Shown here: piece by piece, positions 25,713-37,337 of the stretch | Layout: the number at the start of each line of letters is the position of its first letter | Numbering within the stretch: the stretch's first letter is position 1 | NCBI GenBank assembly: GCA_030737875.1 | Contig: CM060920.1 | Coordinates: 480,096,861 to 480,160,860 of the forward strand | DNA: 64,000 bases | Direction of reading: 5' to 3' | Source: Allium sativum | Lineage: Eukaryota; Streptophyta; Magnoliopsida; Asparagales; Amaryllidaceae | Notes under the pieces: generated by a model | Database searches by the model: none | What the model was told of the DNA's origin: nothing | The model's input: the letters and a program-made list of their open reading frames with translations, nothing else | Program-made: the position numbers and the translations under genes

Positions 25713-26716
25713 TGCCAATAAATATGACAAGGACAATTGTGGCTAATCACCTATGAGGTTATTGCCTAGGATTATGACTATGAAATTGGATCTAAGCTTG
25801 ACTTTCTGTTCAGACCTATTTTCTTTATTCTTGATTCTGGGATTTTTCTATTTAAGTTAGATCTATCAATGTTCTCAAACCTAGATTATCATTCAAACCT
25901 TTTCATGTTCATAATGTTATCAGAGCTATATGTCTGCGATGTTTTAATCAATTTATTCAGTTATGTCATGCCTTGGAAATAAATGGATAATAGGACAATG
26001 TTTATTATGTTATATGTGGAATTGAATGATATTTATTTGTGCCTGTAGTTTTATTATCATGTTGAATTGGGAATTAATGAATAAGTCTATTCATATGTAT
26101 ATGAACTTGGAATATAACCTGTTATGACAAGTTGAGTAATTTATCATGTTATGCAAGTTTTAGGTTGTGAAATCATATCAACATATGTGACCAAATGTTA
26201 GATCTACATGTTTATGTGTATATGTTAAACCTATGTCATATTTCAAGTTCACACTTATTCATATGTTCGTGATTGATTTGCAAGTTCACATATATGTAAG
26301 TTGATTTAGTCTATGTTGCAAATTCACATATAAGTATGTTGGTTTAGTCTACGTTGCAAGTTCACACCTATGATATTCATGTTGACTATTTTGCAAGTAC
26401 ACACCTATGATGTTCATATTGACTATGCCAAAAAGATGCCAAGTTTACCCATATTACGTGTTTATGTTAATGAATCTCCTTATGCCAATTTTGCGTACAT
26501 TAAATTAGGCTAAGTTTTAGCCTAATATTATATCCCAAAAATCATGCAAACGAAAAATTAGGCTAAGATTGTTAGCCTAATATTTAGACGGAGCAACGTT
26601 GGGAAAAATTGGAAATTATAGGAGACTTGGCATGAAACTTGCCTTGAAAACTTGACACGAACTCGACATGAAAACTTGAACATGGACATGACACTAGGAT
26701 GAACTTGAAAATGGCC

Positions 26717-26925
26717 AACTCGAGGTTGGGTTGAGTTTGCAGTGTAAATCTGCCCGGAACCACCGGGCAAATCTAGTGACTGCAAACAATAGAATCCAAT
26801 GTGAGTAGTTGGTCATATCGCGCTTGAATCCCGAGGTTAGACTGAGTTGTGGTGTAAATCTGCCCGGAACCGCCCGGCATATCCAGTGACCACAACAACA
26901 GGTCTAATGTGAGAGGTTGGGGTGC
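26717..26925 (+). other. Two stem-loop modules with CCGG loop, A1
   Basis: Module 1 pairs TTTGCAGT (26736-26743) with ACTGCAAA (26779-26786). Module 2 pairs GTTGTGGT (26846-26853) with ACCACAAC (26889-26896), plus outer arms TTAGAC (26837-26842) and GTCTAA (26902-26907). Both have a 35-nt loop, containing TGCCCGGAACC. The modules differ at three stem positions, and each change is matched by the complementary change on the other arm. Confidence 0.8.
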
Positions 26926-26949
26926 ATTAATGAATTAATGCCACATGAT

Positions 26950-27160
26950 AAGGTTAAGTCATGAACATGAAAGACAACACTTAACCAACTTGAGACATGA
27001 TTGGTAGGGTTAGGTCATGAACTTAAACGACAACACCTAACCAACTTGACACATGAATTGTAGGGCTAAGTCACGAACATAAATGACAACACTTAGCCAA
27101 TTTTACATGCTAGACTGATAAGGGTTAAGTCTCGAATTTAAATGATAACACTTAACGTGT
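26950..27160 (+). repeat. Four-unit GGTTAAGT hairpin array, A1
   Basis: Four ~56-bp units, each an 8-nt arm, a 19-nt loop and a complementary 8-nt arm: 26952-26959/26979-26986 (GGTTAAGT/ACTTAACC), 27008-27015/27035-27042 (GGTTAGGT/ACCTAACC), 27064-27071/27091-27098 (GGCTAAGT/ACTTAGCC), 27123-27130/27150-27157 (GGTTAAGT/ACTTAACG). Units 2 and 3 keep perfect pairing through different double changes. Confidence 0.88.
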
Positions 27161-28227
27161 TGGACGGAAACCCTAGTTATGCGGTCCATTTCAGCAGTAA
27201 CCCACTAGATGTATCATGGTACCCGGGAACTAGGCAGGGTGGGGCACGATTACTGGGCTGATTGTAAGCGACCAGAACGACGGCTGTGTTGGTGTGCCAG
27301 TGTAGATTCAGGCGGGCTATGGTCGTGCATGTGGTCCGGAGTTGAAAAAGCAAGCATTGGGAATCAGTAGGTTTATCTGTGCATGCTTGATTCGTGTCGG
27401 TGGTTGGCACCATAGGGCTTGATACACCCTATACTGGACCTAGCACAGGTGACTACATTTGTGATAGGGCCGTATGACACATACACACGATGAGCTAGAA
27501 CTTGTAGGGAGCCGATCGACTAGTGGATCGTTTCGTTGGACCTAGAAATGGGTCATTTCATGATATTGGGCCAAGGGATTATTTCATGATTTATATAAGA
27601 CATGGGTTTGGGATTCTAGTACAGTTGATGCAGCGAACCTTGAATATGTGATGCTATACTTGATTTATCATGTTATCTTAGTCTATCTTGCCCATCTTGA
27701 CAGCATCGTTATGTTTATTTTCAGTTTATACATGTCATGTTACCTTTATCTATTTTTATGCTGAAAGTCACTTGGACTTACCAGCCTTTATGACTGACCC
27801 GTTTTCTTTCGCCTCTTTTTCTTCCGTCCCCCCCCCCCTCGGTTCTCAGGGAGGAAACTCTAGCACTTAGCTTGGATTTCGCTTGCTTTTGATTCAGCTC
27901 ATGTACGGTTTGATGTTGGGCTATGCTATGGCTGCATTTTCTGCTACCTTTGGGGAATTAAGCTAATTTTGATGTTTTCAGTTTATGCTTCTTTGTTTAT
28001 GCAAGACAGAATTTGTTGTAATGGAAAATAACGACTTTGGCTATTTGGTTCTTTAAATGAAAAAGGCTTTGACTATTTTGAAATTAATGAAATTTATCTT
28101 TTGATTCTTCCGCTGTTTCATTTATGTTCTATCTTGTAATATTTCTGTATTTGTTTACCTCGATAACGCTCCTCCAAAACTAGTACATTCCCTTTGTGAG
28201 TGACCCTAGCGGAGGTGGGGTGTTACA

Positions 28228-28232
28228 TTATT
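28228..28232. repeat. Target-site duplication TTATT, right of A1
   Basis: Exact match to 24643-24647. Confidence 0.85.
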
Positions 28233-29557
28233 CTCTTGCTTAACACCCTTCTTTGAGACGTACGAGCTCAAAGGTTATGTGATTAATAGTGACTTATCAT
28301 ATGTGTGAATTGCTAATGTAAAGTGCTATATTTTGGAAAGTACTTGTGGTTATTATGTTGTGAAATGATTTTCCCTACTTCGGGATATGAAATGTTTTAG
28401 TATCTGGATAAAAATTCGGATAACCCGGACAACTAAAAGTATTGGTGAGATGGGCGATGTATTTTCCCCGAGTGTGTTAGAGGTGCATCATCAGTGTAGC
28501 CTGCTCCACTGTGGGAGGTGCATATATATATACTGAGTTGGTAAGGTATGTACACTTTTCCTTATCTGAAGGGAGCCCGATATTTGATTACATATCTTTT
28601 TGTTTGCATTGTGGTGTTTTTGGAATTCATATTTCCAAAGATTTTGGTTTGAGATCCCGAAATGAAATCTACTTTGATATAAAAGCTAGATATGCATTTT
28701 AAATGATTTGAAATAAGAATCAAGAAAGTCCAAAGGAATAATTTCTGTAAAGAGAATTTGATTTCAAAAATCTAAGTTTAGGGTTTAAGCCTAAATGAGT
28801 AGATTGGAAAATTGCATGTTATACGAGGCATTGTAGATCCATATATCTATTATCAGTTATTGTTTAGGCACTAGTATTCATTGGTGTAAACCCGTTCCAT
28901 GATATGCGGTGTGGTCCCATGATTTACCATCTTTTAAAGTAAAGTTAATAACTGTTTTAAGTTCTCACACCAGTCCCATGACTGACTCAGAGTTTTTGTT
29001 TCCACCTAAACTCTGTGTGCCCATATTTTCCACACGGGCAGCTAGTAGTTTTGTTTTTTTGCATATTTTTCTTTTCATGGGGTCCTGGTTTACAGCTGGA
29101 GCCATATTCGTAAAGCTTTGTATCTATGTATTTCTTTCAGTTGTGTTAGTTGATGTATTTCCGCTGTGCTTTGTATTTATACATTTTAATTTCCGCTACT
29201 ATGTAATTAAATCTTTGATATTATTTTTCATTGTAAATTATTTATTCGTACTCTGATATATTCTTGTACTCTGATGAAATTGTTGTAATAGCAATGAAAT
29301 GTTCAATTGTTTATGTTCTGATGAGTCGTGTTCTCAAAGCAATCCGGGCTCCTTCATCTCCTCGGGGATCGGGAGGTCTGGATCATCTCATTTTACCTCT
29401 CCACGCATCCTCACTTTCAAGTTCCAACAATATTTATTCCCACTTAATACATTTCACAACCTATTATTAACCTTCTACCACATGCATGTTTGCTTCCGAA
29501 CCGACTTCCCCATGCATGCTTATTTCAGTTTGCTTCTTCTCCACTACTTCTTCAATT
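28233..29557. other. Host sequence between A1 and A3, probably an old LTR
   Basis: It continues the AT-rich sequence interrupted by A1. The part from ~28370 to 28510 (GGATAACCCGG, GTGCATCATCAGTGTAGCC) and the T-rich 29040-29330 look like the later part of a decayed plus-strand LTR. The ORFs of 63-115 residues are hydrophobic and without a known domain, and I do not regard them as genes. Confidence 0.4.
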
Positions 29558-29562
29558 CTCAA
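29558..29562. repeat. Target-site duplication CTCAA, left of A3
   Basis: Matches CTCAT at 41438-41442 in four of five bases. Confidence 0.7.
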
Positions 29563-29786
29563 TGTAACACCCTGTATTTTCTGATAATATTAAAATAACA
29601 AATTAAAGAATAATTAATTAAAAAATTTAATAATTAAGGGAAACAGGTTACGCCATTGCATCCGTCTCGAAATTCTGCATGGAATAGAGTTCTAGTTTTC
29701 GAAAATCGGACTTCGTATGAAGAAGTTATGGCCCTCAGAACATTCAGAAAATTATATGAAATAATTCAGAAAATTAAATACCAAAG

Positions 29787-29886
29787 CAGATCGACCTGGA
29801 GGTCGACCTACCCCAGGCCAGGTCGACCAGGGGGTCGACCTCCCTATAAACAGGTCGACCTGAGGGCCGACCTGGGGGTCGACCTC
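29787..29886. repeat. U3 GTCGACC palindrome array, A3 5' LTR
   Basis: GGTCGACC/AGGTCGACCT palindromes recur six or more times, ~225-325 bp from the LTR start and ~155 bp upstream of the TATA box. Confidence 0.8.
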
Positions 29887-30040
29887 CCCCTCGGGTCAGA
29901 TCTGAAATCTGACATGTTTTCACCTGTGACAAATTGCTGTGTCATTAGGGCTTGTGTGGCACGTTCTGGCTGGTTCTCTTAGGTTTGAATGGCTTTGATT
30001 TGCTCTAGGTTAATCTGACGGCTCCTATTAAATCAAAATT

Positions 30041-30050
30041 CTATATAAGT
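30041..30050 (+). promoter_or_regulatory. TATA box, A3 5' LTR
   Basis: CTATATAAGT lies 478 bp from the LTR start, followed by AAACTAAATCTAAACCC. The equivalent site is CTATATAAGC in A4 (42432) and is degraded to CAATATAAG in A3's own 3' LTR (37825). It suggests a short U3 (~0.5 kb) and a very long transcribed R-U5. Confidence 0.6.
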
Positions 30051-30469
30051 AAACTAAATCTAAACCCTAAAGCCACACAAAAATATTCCTAATACCGTCA
30101 TGCTGTTAGTACTTAGCCTAGAATAGCCGCCATTCTCCTTCAGCTAGAAAGCAAGTTAGGAGTTGCAAATCAAATCTAATTCAACTAAGAGAATTCAACG
30201 TCTACAACAAAGGAGAGCTATTCAATTTCAGAATGCAGATCCCAGAACACAAGACTAGTCTCCTTTTTGTAAGTCCAGTTATCATTTAGACCTAAAAGAT
30301 ATTAGAATTGTGACTAGATAACTGGATGTAGAACAATGCCCTGTGTAAATTTATGTCTATCCTTTTTGTTAAACTGAATTGATTAAGACTATGACTCTTA
30401 TCATTATTAAGTTCGTGGCCATGTTGTATGTGATTTGATGATAAATGTTAAATGCATGGCAGTGAATCT

Positions 30470-30665
30470 ATATGTTGTATAATTTGGCAAAGACATATAT
30501 GTTGTGTAATTTAGCGATGACATATTATGTTGTATACTTTGGCGATGAATATCATGTTGAATAAATTGGCGATGACATATTATTTTATAATTTGGCAATG
30601 GCATATCATGTTTTGTAATTTGGCGATGACATACCATGTTGTATAATTTTGGCGATGATATATCA
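30470..30665. repeat. ~29-bp tandem repeat, A3 5' LTR leader
   Basis: Variants of GTATAATTTGGCGATGACAT plus ATCATGTT recur about seven times. The array recurs at 38258-38455. The minus-strand 76-residue ORF here translates the repeat. Confidence 0.85.
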
Positions 30666-31624
30666 TGATGACACCTATATGTTGTATGTCAATTTGGGGA
30701 TTTTGCTATGTTTATGCAAGTTGTTAGGCTAAGGCATGTATTATGTTTAGATCTACATTTAGATCTATGTTTATTGAATCATGCAAGTTGTTAGGCTAAG
30801 ACATGTACTATGTTTAGATTCACATTTAGATCTATGAAAATTGGATTTAAAAATTAAAGCTCATATTTACATGCCTTGTTAAACTTGTGTAAAACCATAT
30901 GCTTAAGATTCACGTTTGTTGGATCCAAAATAAAAGTTCATATTTACATGCCTTGCTAAACCTGGGTAATTCCATATGTTTAAGATTCATGATTGTTGGA
31001 TCCAAATTAAAGTTTACATTCACATGTCTAGTTGGACTTGTGCAATTCTATATGCTTAAGGTTTATGTTCATTGGACCCAAAATAAAAGTTTGCATATAC
31101 ATGCCTAGTTGGATTTGGGTAATTTCGTATGTTTAAGACCCATGTTAATTAGATCCAAAAATGCAAATTCACCTTTATATGACTAATTGGAAATGTGTAG
31201 ATCTATGTAAACTCCCATCCATATGCGTATGGTACATGTTGATTAGGTTCAAAATTGCAAGTTCATAATTAAACATATATTTATTCTATGCCAAATTTAT
31301 GTGACATATGTTGGATCCATATTATGCTTGTCTTGAATGCTACGTGTCTCTTCCTTTTTCCCTCTTAATTTTAAGTTAGGCTAAATTGCAAAGCATAACA
31401 TTCTATGAAATTTATGTGAATGTTTAGCGGGGGTAACGTTGGGAAAAACATGAAGTTACATGTTATTGGTATATTTTAAATGATTAGTGGCATTGAAACG
31501 GTACAATTTATATACCAAAAATTATGAACATGATTTAGAGAGAAATTGGGCATGACTTGATTGACAATAATTTACATATAAATATAGAAGGTAAATATGT
31601 AAATTTAGAAAAGACAAATATGCC

Positions 31625-31825
31625 TAACCCGAGGTTAGATTGAGTTACAATGTAAGACTGCCCGGAACTGCCCGCACATCCAGCAACTGTAACAATATAT
31701 TTCTAATGTGAGAGATTAGCGCATCAATCCCAAAAGAACCCGAGGTTAGACTGAGTTGCGGTGTAAAACTACCCGGAACCGCCCAACACATCCAGTAACC
31801 GCAAAAATACCTATCTAATGTGAGT
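31625..31825 (+). other. Two stem-loop modules, A3 5' LTR
   Basis: Module 1 pairs GTTACA (31644-31649) with TGTAAC (31688-31693). Module 2 pairs TTGCGGT (31756-31762) with ACCGCAA (31798-31804). Loops hold CTGCCCGGAACTGCCCG and CTACCCGGAACCGCCC. Stem sequences differ from A1 and C but remain complementary. Confidence 0.75.
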
Positions 31826-31874
31826 GGTTGGTGCTTTAATGAATGAATTAAAGCTAAGATAGGATTGGTAGGGT

Positions 31875-32690
31875 TAAGTTAATTAAGGTAACACTTAGCC
31901 AATATAACAAGATGAATGACTAGGGTTAATTTAATAGGAAACACTTAACCAATATAGCATGATGAATAGGTAAGGTTAAGTAATAAGAAGCACTTAGCCA
32001 ATATAACTTGATTTGTGGTAGGGTTAAGTTAAAACAAGAGGGCAACACTTAACATATATAACTTGATTTGTGGTAATGTTAAGTTAAAACAAGAGGGAAA
32101 CACTTAACCAATATAACTTGATTTGTGGTAGGGTTAAGTTAACACAAGAAGGCAACACTTAACCAAATTAATATGACAAGTATGTGGGTTAAGTTAACTT
32201 GAATTGATTGATGACATTTAACCAATACAACATGATGAACCCGTGGGGTTGAGTTAACAAGGAACACTTAACCAATATAACTTGATGGACGAACGGGGTT
32301 AAGTTAATAGGAAACACTTAACCAATTCAACATGATAAGTGAGGAGGGTTAAGTTAATTAGAAACACTTAACCAACATGACATGATTAATGGGTGGGTTA
32401 AGTTAACATGAACAGGCGACACTTAACCAACATGGCATAATGTGCGGGCGGGTTAAGTACATATCGGGTTGGTGGGTAATATTAGTAAACATAGGCCCAC
32501 AACCTTAACCGTCAAATTAACATACTTGAATCGATGGGAGGGTTAAGTACATCTTGTGTAGGTGGGTAATATTAGTACATATAGGCCCAAAAACTTAACC
32601 GTTAAGTAAACATGCTAAAACCGATGGGAGGGTTAAGTACATTTCATGTAGGTGGGTAATATTTGTATATATAGGCCTACAAACTTAACC
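31875..32690 (+). repeat. GGTTAAG/CTTAACC inverted-motif array, A3 5' LTR
   Basis: About fifteen units, mostly GGTTAAGTTAA ... ACACTTAACC; the last three (from ~32450) are the ~100-bp type ending in GGTTAAGTACAT. Several arm changes keep a G-U pair (ACTTAGCC opposite GGTTAAGT; GGTTGAGT opposite ACTTAACC). Confidence 0.85.
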
Positions 32691-33850
32691 AATAAGGAAA
32701 CCATAAGTAACGGGGACCCATTTCAGCAGTAACCCACATAGATGTATCACGGTACCCTGAACTAAGCAGGGTGGAGCACGATTACTAGGATGATTGTAAG
32801 CAGTCAAAGCAGCGGTAGGGGGTACGTCATTATAGGTTCCGACGGTTTACGGGCGTGCACGTACTCCGGAGTAGGAAAAAGCAGGCACTGGGTACCAGTA
32901 GTTATACACTGTGCATCTTGAGTCGTGTCGGGTCGCTATCATAAGGATTGATACACCTTATAGTGGGACCAGCACAGGGTATCTACATGCAAGAGAGGGC
33001 CGGTTGACAAAGACACAAGAGAAATGAATACAAGTAGGGAGCCGATCGATAGGGTAGTAAGGGTGCATCTAACATGTTCATGGCAATCAGGCTGATTGAG
33101 GTGGAATCCTCACGATAGATATACACCTGAAGGCTACCACAATTACGGGGATTGGGATCACGTTATCATTTTATACAGATAACTAGTTGGAACACTAGTT
33201 AGGTGATGCAGAGATTGATATAAAAATCAAAATAACAAGGTAGTAGCGAAGCAGAGAAAGAGTAGGAGCGCATTCAGTTTATCTTGTCGTACCATACCTT
33301 ATGCTTATACTATGTGACCTTATTTTTTTGTTATTGTCTTGCGTCCAGTTTATTCATGTCATGATTCTCTTACCAGTTTATACGCTGAATAATCACTGGA
33401 CGTACCAAACTTATGTCTGACCTAGTTTTGTTTTGCCTCTTTTCTTCCGTTCTCCCCCACCTCCCCCCCCATGTGCGTAGGGAGGAAATGTTACCACTTA
33501 GCTAAGTTTTCTTTTCAAGCTCGAAGATGGTCGACGTTTTGCTTTGGACTCTCTCTTCCACTGCTAAGGCTGGTTCATGCTTTATGGGGGAATATCATTG
33601 TTATTTTTGTGCTTCTTTTATACTTGGAATTTAATAAATCAAGATAGAAGTTCTATGTATTACTTTTAAGTATTATTTGAGAAAATTGTTGTAAAAGCTT
33701 GACTGAATTAAGTTGCTTATAAAATGACTTTATTTTCCACTGCTTTATTTTTCTGTCTTGTAATTTATCTGCATCTTTTACCTATAATGCTCCACCGAAG
33801 TTAAGGCATTCCCTTTGTGAGTGTCCTTAATGGAGGCGGGGAGTTTCACT

Positions 33851-33861
33851 TGGGATCAGAG
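33851..33861 (+). other. A3 primer-binding site, mutated
   Basis: TGGGATCAGAG lies 2 bp after the 5' LTR, against the TGGTATCAGAGC seen in A2, B and C. Changes at the fourth and last bases suggest drift after insertion. Confidence 0.75.
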
Positions 33862-34146
33862 ATGAAGGTTACCGGATCAGATAAAAGATTTGAAAAATTG
33901 TTTTCAAAACGGTTTTAAAAGAAGCATTTTCAAAAAGAAAAGTTTTGTTTTAAAGGCATTTCCACAAAGCTATATGCACTATCTTTTGATCCTCTGTTTG
34001 AGTCCTTGTTTCCTTCTTTCTTGAGTCTCCAGGGCTCCTGGCTTTCTAGTAGGTAACCTCATCGCGGCATGGTTCTGTAGGCTCGACGAGACTACGACAC
34101 TTGTCAAGGGCAAATAAGTGCCTAACTTACATCTATAGCGGTAGTA

Positions 34147-34151
34147 GTTTC
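34147..34151. repeat. Target-site duplication GTTTC around D (partner at 35341-35345)
   Basis: GTTTC directly precedes D and recurs directly after it; in A2's interior the homologous sequence has GTTTC once. Confidence 0.85.
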
Positions 34152-35340
34152 TGTTTGCGAACAAATTAAACAGTTGTAAACAACTGTAAAATCCGTTCGG
34201 TTTTCCTAAACAACAAGGATTGTTGTAGAGGGTGTCGAACTCTGGGACCAAAAATATTTTAATTAATAAATCCAATCAAGTTATTCCAGGATTTTGATTG
34301 ATTGAAAACACAGAAAATAGCAGCAATTAAATAAAAAGAGAGATTTATATAATAGGAGAAAGCAATTAGGGGATAATGACGTAGATTAGATTCACTCTTA
34401 TCAATAGCCAACAAATAAATATAGATCTAATTCATGTTTCTGTCACACACATGAATCAAGGATAATTAGGTTCTTAAAAATAAATAAGTAAATAATGACA
34501 AGCAAAGCCTATGCAGGAGCTGAGCTCTTAAACAACCATAGACTATCAGGACAGATTCACTAATTAATCTCTAAAACCCTAAAATTAGATCTAAATCTGA
34601 TAATTGTTAGATCGAACACGAATATACCCTGTGAAGGAGCATAGCTCTTAAACGACACAGAATATGAAAGTTCAGATCTAACCCTTTATTCAGATCCAGA
34701 TTTACATGTATAAAGTCCTCATCTATTGGCTATGCGATTCATGTTGAATCATATCTATTAGCGTCATCACCCCCGAATCAAAGGGTATTAGCTAGATATA
34801 GCTAAAGAAGAAGAGAAAAAGAAAATAACAGACATAAATAGAATACAACTAAAACTAAATAGAACAGGGGAAGAAGAATGATTTTATTCCAAGAAGAGAA
34901 TTACAGAATAAAACCCAATGTGTTTTACAATGAATGAGATAAAGTGTATTTATAGCTGATATGACAAAGGCTACTTGGCAAATTCCATAATGTGGGACTA
35001 AAGAATTAGCCCAACTAACACATAAGCTAGTGTGAACACAGCTGTAGAGTGAGAGGCCTTGCAAATGAGCCAATGTGAATGCAATATGAGTCTTTAGTGA
35101 ACCAAATCTTCCCAACTGAACTCTATTTGCAACCGTTCTTTAAGCTTTAAACTCTTCAAGCTTTAGTAATTTCAACTTCACTCTTTTTAAGCAAATTCTT
35201 CATGCTTTATCCATCAAATGCTCTAAACCAAGCTTTTATCAACAATCTGAAAACACAGCTATAAATACACAATATTAATTATTTTAAATAGAAAAGTAGA
35301 TAAATAAGCGGATAAAATATACACATTTACGTGTATATCA
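34152..35340 (-). mobile_element. D: nested solo LTR inside A3 (1,189 bp)
   Basis: On the plus strand it runs from TGTTTGCG to GTGTATATCA, bounded by GTTTC at 34147-34151 and 35341-35345. A2 has the uninterrupted version of this site, which confirms an insertion. TG...CA ends and a 5-bp TSD mark it as an LTR, and the lack of any interior marks it as solo. A TATA-like GCTATAAATACAC at 34944-34956 on the minus strand, ~390 bp from that strand's TG end, suggests minus orientation. It is unrelated in sequence to the A, B and C LTRs; the family was not identified. The minus-strand 98- and 86-residue ORFs are not genes. Confidence 0.85.
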
Positions 35341-37337
35341 GTTTCACCTACGGCTAATTTTCTTTTGAGCTTGGTAGGATTCTCCCTGCGATGGAGGCAA
35401 CTTTCGAGAGACTTGTCAACGTGTTACACAAGAATAGTAAGGATGAGACCGAGGGAGTTTGGCTAAGGAGCACAACCCAAGGATAAAGAACTCATGGATA
35501 TAGACTTGGTTCACAAAGGAGGGGAGGAAAGAATAGTAAAATCTAAGATGAGAGGAAGTATCTTTATTATAACGGGTCATATAATTAAGGACAAGGGCAA
35601 GAACTAAGGACAGGATTTTCAGGAGGGCAAGTGCATGCTCTCACCGCCAGCATACCTGAGAGAGAGGTAGAAAAGCTTCGGTTGAAAAAGTTTAGTTTTT
35701 CTTGTTGATCATCCTGTTAGTACTCTTTTGATTTTAGCGCTTCATATTCGTTTATATCTGCTTCCATAGTTGAGTCTCTGCACCTTAGTACTTGTATAGT
35801 AGAAGATCCCATAATCATCTCAAATCCAATTTGTGGTTCGACTCATTTATCTTTGGTTTGTAAGGGTTTGAGATGCTTATGTTTCCGGGTGTCATGGGCT
35901 ATGGGTTGATTCTAGACATGGATTGGTTAGCTAGTAATTGTGAAAGGAGGGTAGTTAGACTTTCGACTTGCCTCGGGAATACCCTTGAAATTTTGTGCGA
36001 TCCTAAGGGATCAGTTTGTCTTAGCTACCTAGAATCACTTTATGTATTTATCGACGATTTTCGATCCGTGGGAGTAGTCCATGAGTATGCAGATGTTTTT
36101 TATTAAGGTTAGGGGTTTATCTCCTAAAATGTGAGGTATACTCCCACATATATCTAGATGACAATGCAAAGCCGGTTATGCGATCAACGAATAGTTTTGG
36201 AGCAAGATTGGCGAGGATAGCCAGAGTCGGTTAAGTGCTCAATTGTTTGGTTGTTTTGCTAGTATCATTTCACATAAATTGTCCAAATTCGAAGGAGGTA
36301 TTCCTTGGGTGCTTGTCTGATATTGGTTTAGGCCTTTGGAGCTTGTACTTGAGGGATGTCAAGTTCGACTAGGATGGATTGCGTGAGAGATAAATAGTTG
36401 TGGCAGGCGCCCTAAGTAAGACTGACCTTAAGAGAGGTAAAAAGTACATAACAACCTTTAGCTTTCGACCCTCAGATTTGTGACATGATGGATAATCTAA
36501 GTAGAGGAGGGACCTCTAATCATCTCAGTATATACACTTGGTATCATGGCTCACACCTGTTTATCTTGGAAAGATAGTTCGACTACATTGGATACCCTCT
36601 AGCATAGTAAGTGATCGAGGTCCTTTCTTTACTAGTAGTCTTGGAAATGGAGGTGAAGAAGCTTCGCAATCGCGAAGTTAAATTAGATAAGGTATTGTAT
36701 AGTGAAGCTCAAGAAGATGCGACTTAGAAGACTAGATACGCGCATCATACCCTTTTGAGGGTATATCCTTTATCTCTTTTTCTAGGAATGTAATGCATAC
36801 TTGTTTCCATCTTTTTAGGTATATCCTCTAGGTCATATCTTTGATCCTTAGGTAGAAGCAAATGGATGTAAACATGTGTTTGAAACATGTTATGATTGAT
36901 GGTTACAAGTGGTTGCTAGTGGTTGCTCGTAGATGCATATACACACATTAGGCACTAGATCGGCTTAGTCTCTTTCATATTGCATATGCATGAGTGAATT
37001 ATTTGTATATGATTGAAACTTGATGTTTTAGCATATGGACATTGCATTTGTATGAATGATTGTGCACTCATGTAGAAAGTATGATTAGGAATAGTTGCAT
37101 ACATGACGGACTCATGGCACTGACATAATTCGCATTAAGGAGGTCAACTGAATCAGTAGACCGCCTGATTTTGCATTTGATAAGGACATGTACACACACT
37201 ATGAATATGATCATGAAAGAATTAGAAATCTTTTTAAGGACAATGGATGCCTGTGTTTGATGGTTGAGTAGATGGATGATTGGATGGAAGGATATACAAT
37301 CTTCTTAACTTGAAGATTACGGGGACGAAATCCTTTA

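Larger units (their letters stand above)
24648..28227 (+). mobile_element. A1: solo LTR, family A-related (3,580 bp)
   Basis: It starts TGTAACAACCCG and ends GGTGGGGTGTTACA, with TTATT on both sides and no interior, PBS or second LTR. This is the product expected from recombination between the two LTRs of one element. Its internal order matches A2 and A3: U3 palindrome array (24860-24955), leader tandem repeat (25553-25712), two stem-loop modules (26717-26925), short GGTTAAG array (26950-27160), conserved block (~27175-27560), C homopolymer (~27826-27838). Sequence is clearly diverged from A2/A3, so it is a separate subfamily. Confidence 0.92.
29563..33848 (+). repeat. A3 5' LTR (4,286 bp)
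   Basis: It starts TGTAACACCCTGTATTTTC and ends GGCGGGGAGTTTCA. In order: U3 palindromes (29787-29886), TATA box (30041-30050), leader tandem repeat (30470-30665), stem-loop pair (31625-31825), GGTTAAG array (31875-32690), conserved block (~32710-33180), C-rich run (~33452-33470). It is ~200 bp longer than the 3' LTR, mainly because of a deletion there. Confidence 0.9.

Noticed and set aside
28909..29256. 115-residue hydrophobic ORF
   Set aside because: Phe/Val-rich translation of T-rich LTR-like sequence; no start context, domain or homologous copy.
31875..32690. CRISPR-like appearance of regularly spaced repeats
   Set aside because: Spacers are themselves repeated and the repeats are alternating inverted motifs inside an LTR of a plant genome; no cas genes.
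31875..32690. Telomere-like (GGGTTAA) sequence
   Set aside because: The motif is GGTTAAG at ~55-100-bp spacing, not the contiguous TTTAGGG plant telomere repeat.
34855..35115. 86-residue minus-strand ORF inside D
   Set aside because: It lies within a solo LTR, spans its TATA-like region and has no recognisable domain.
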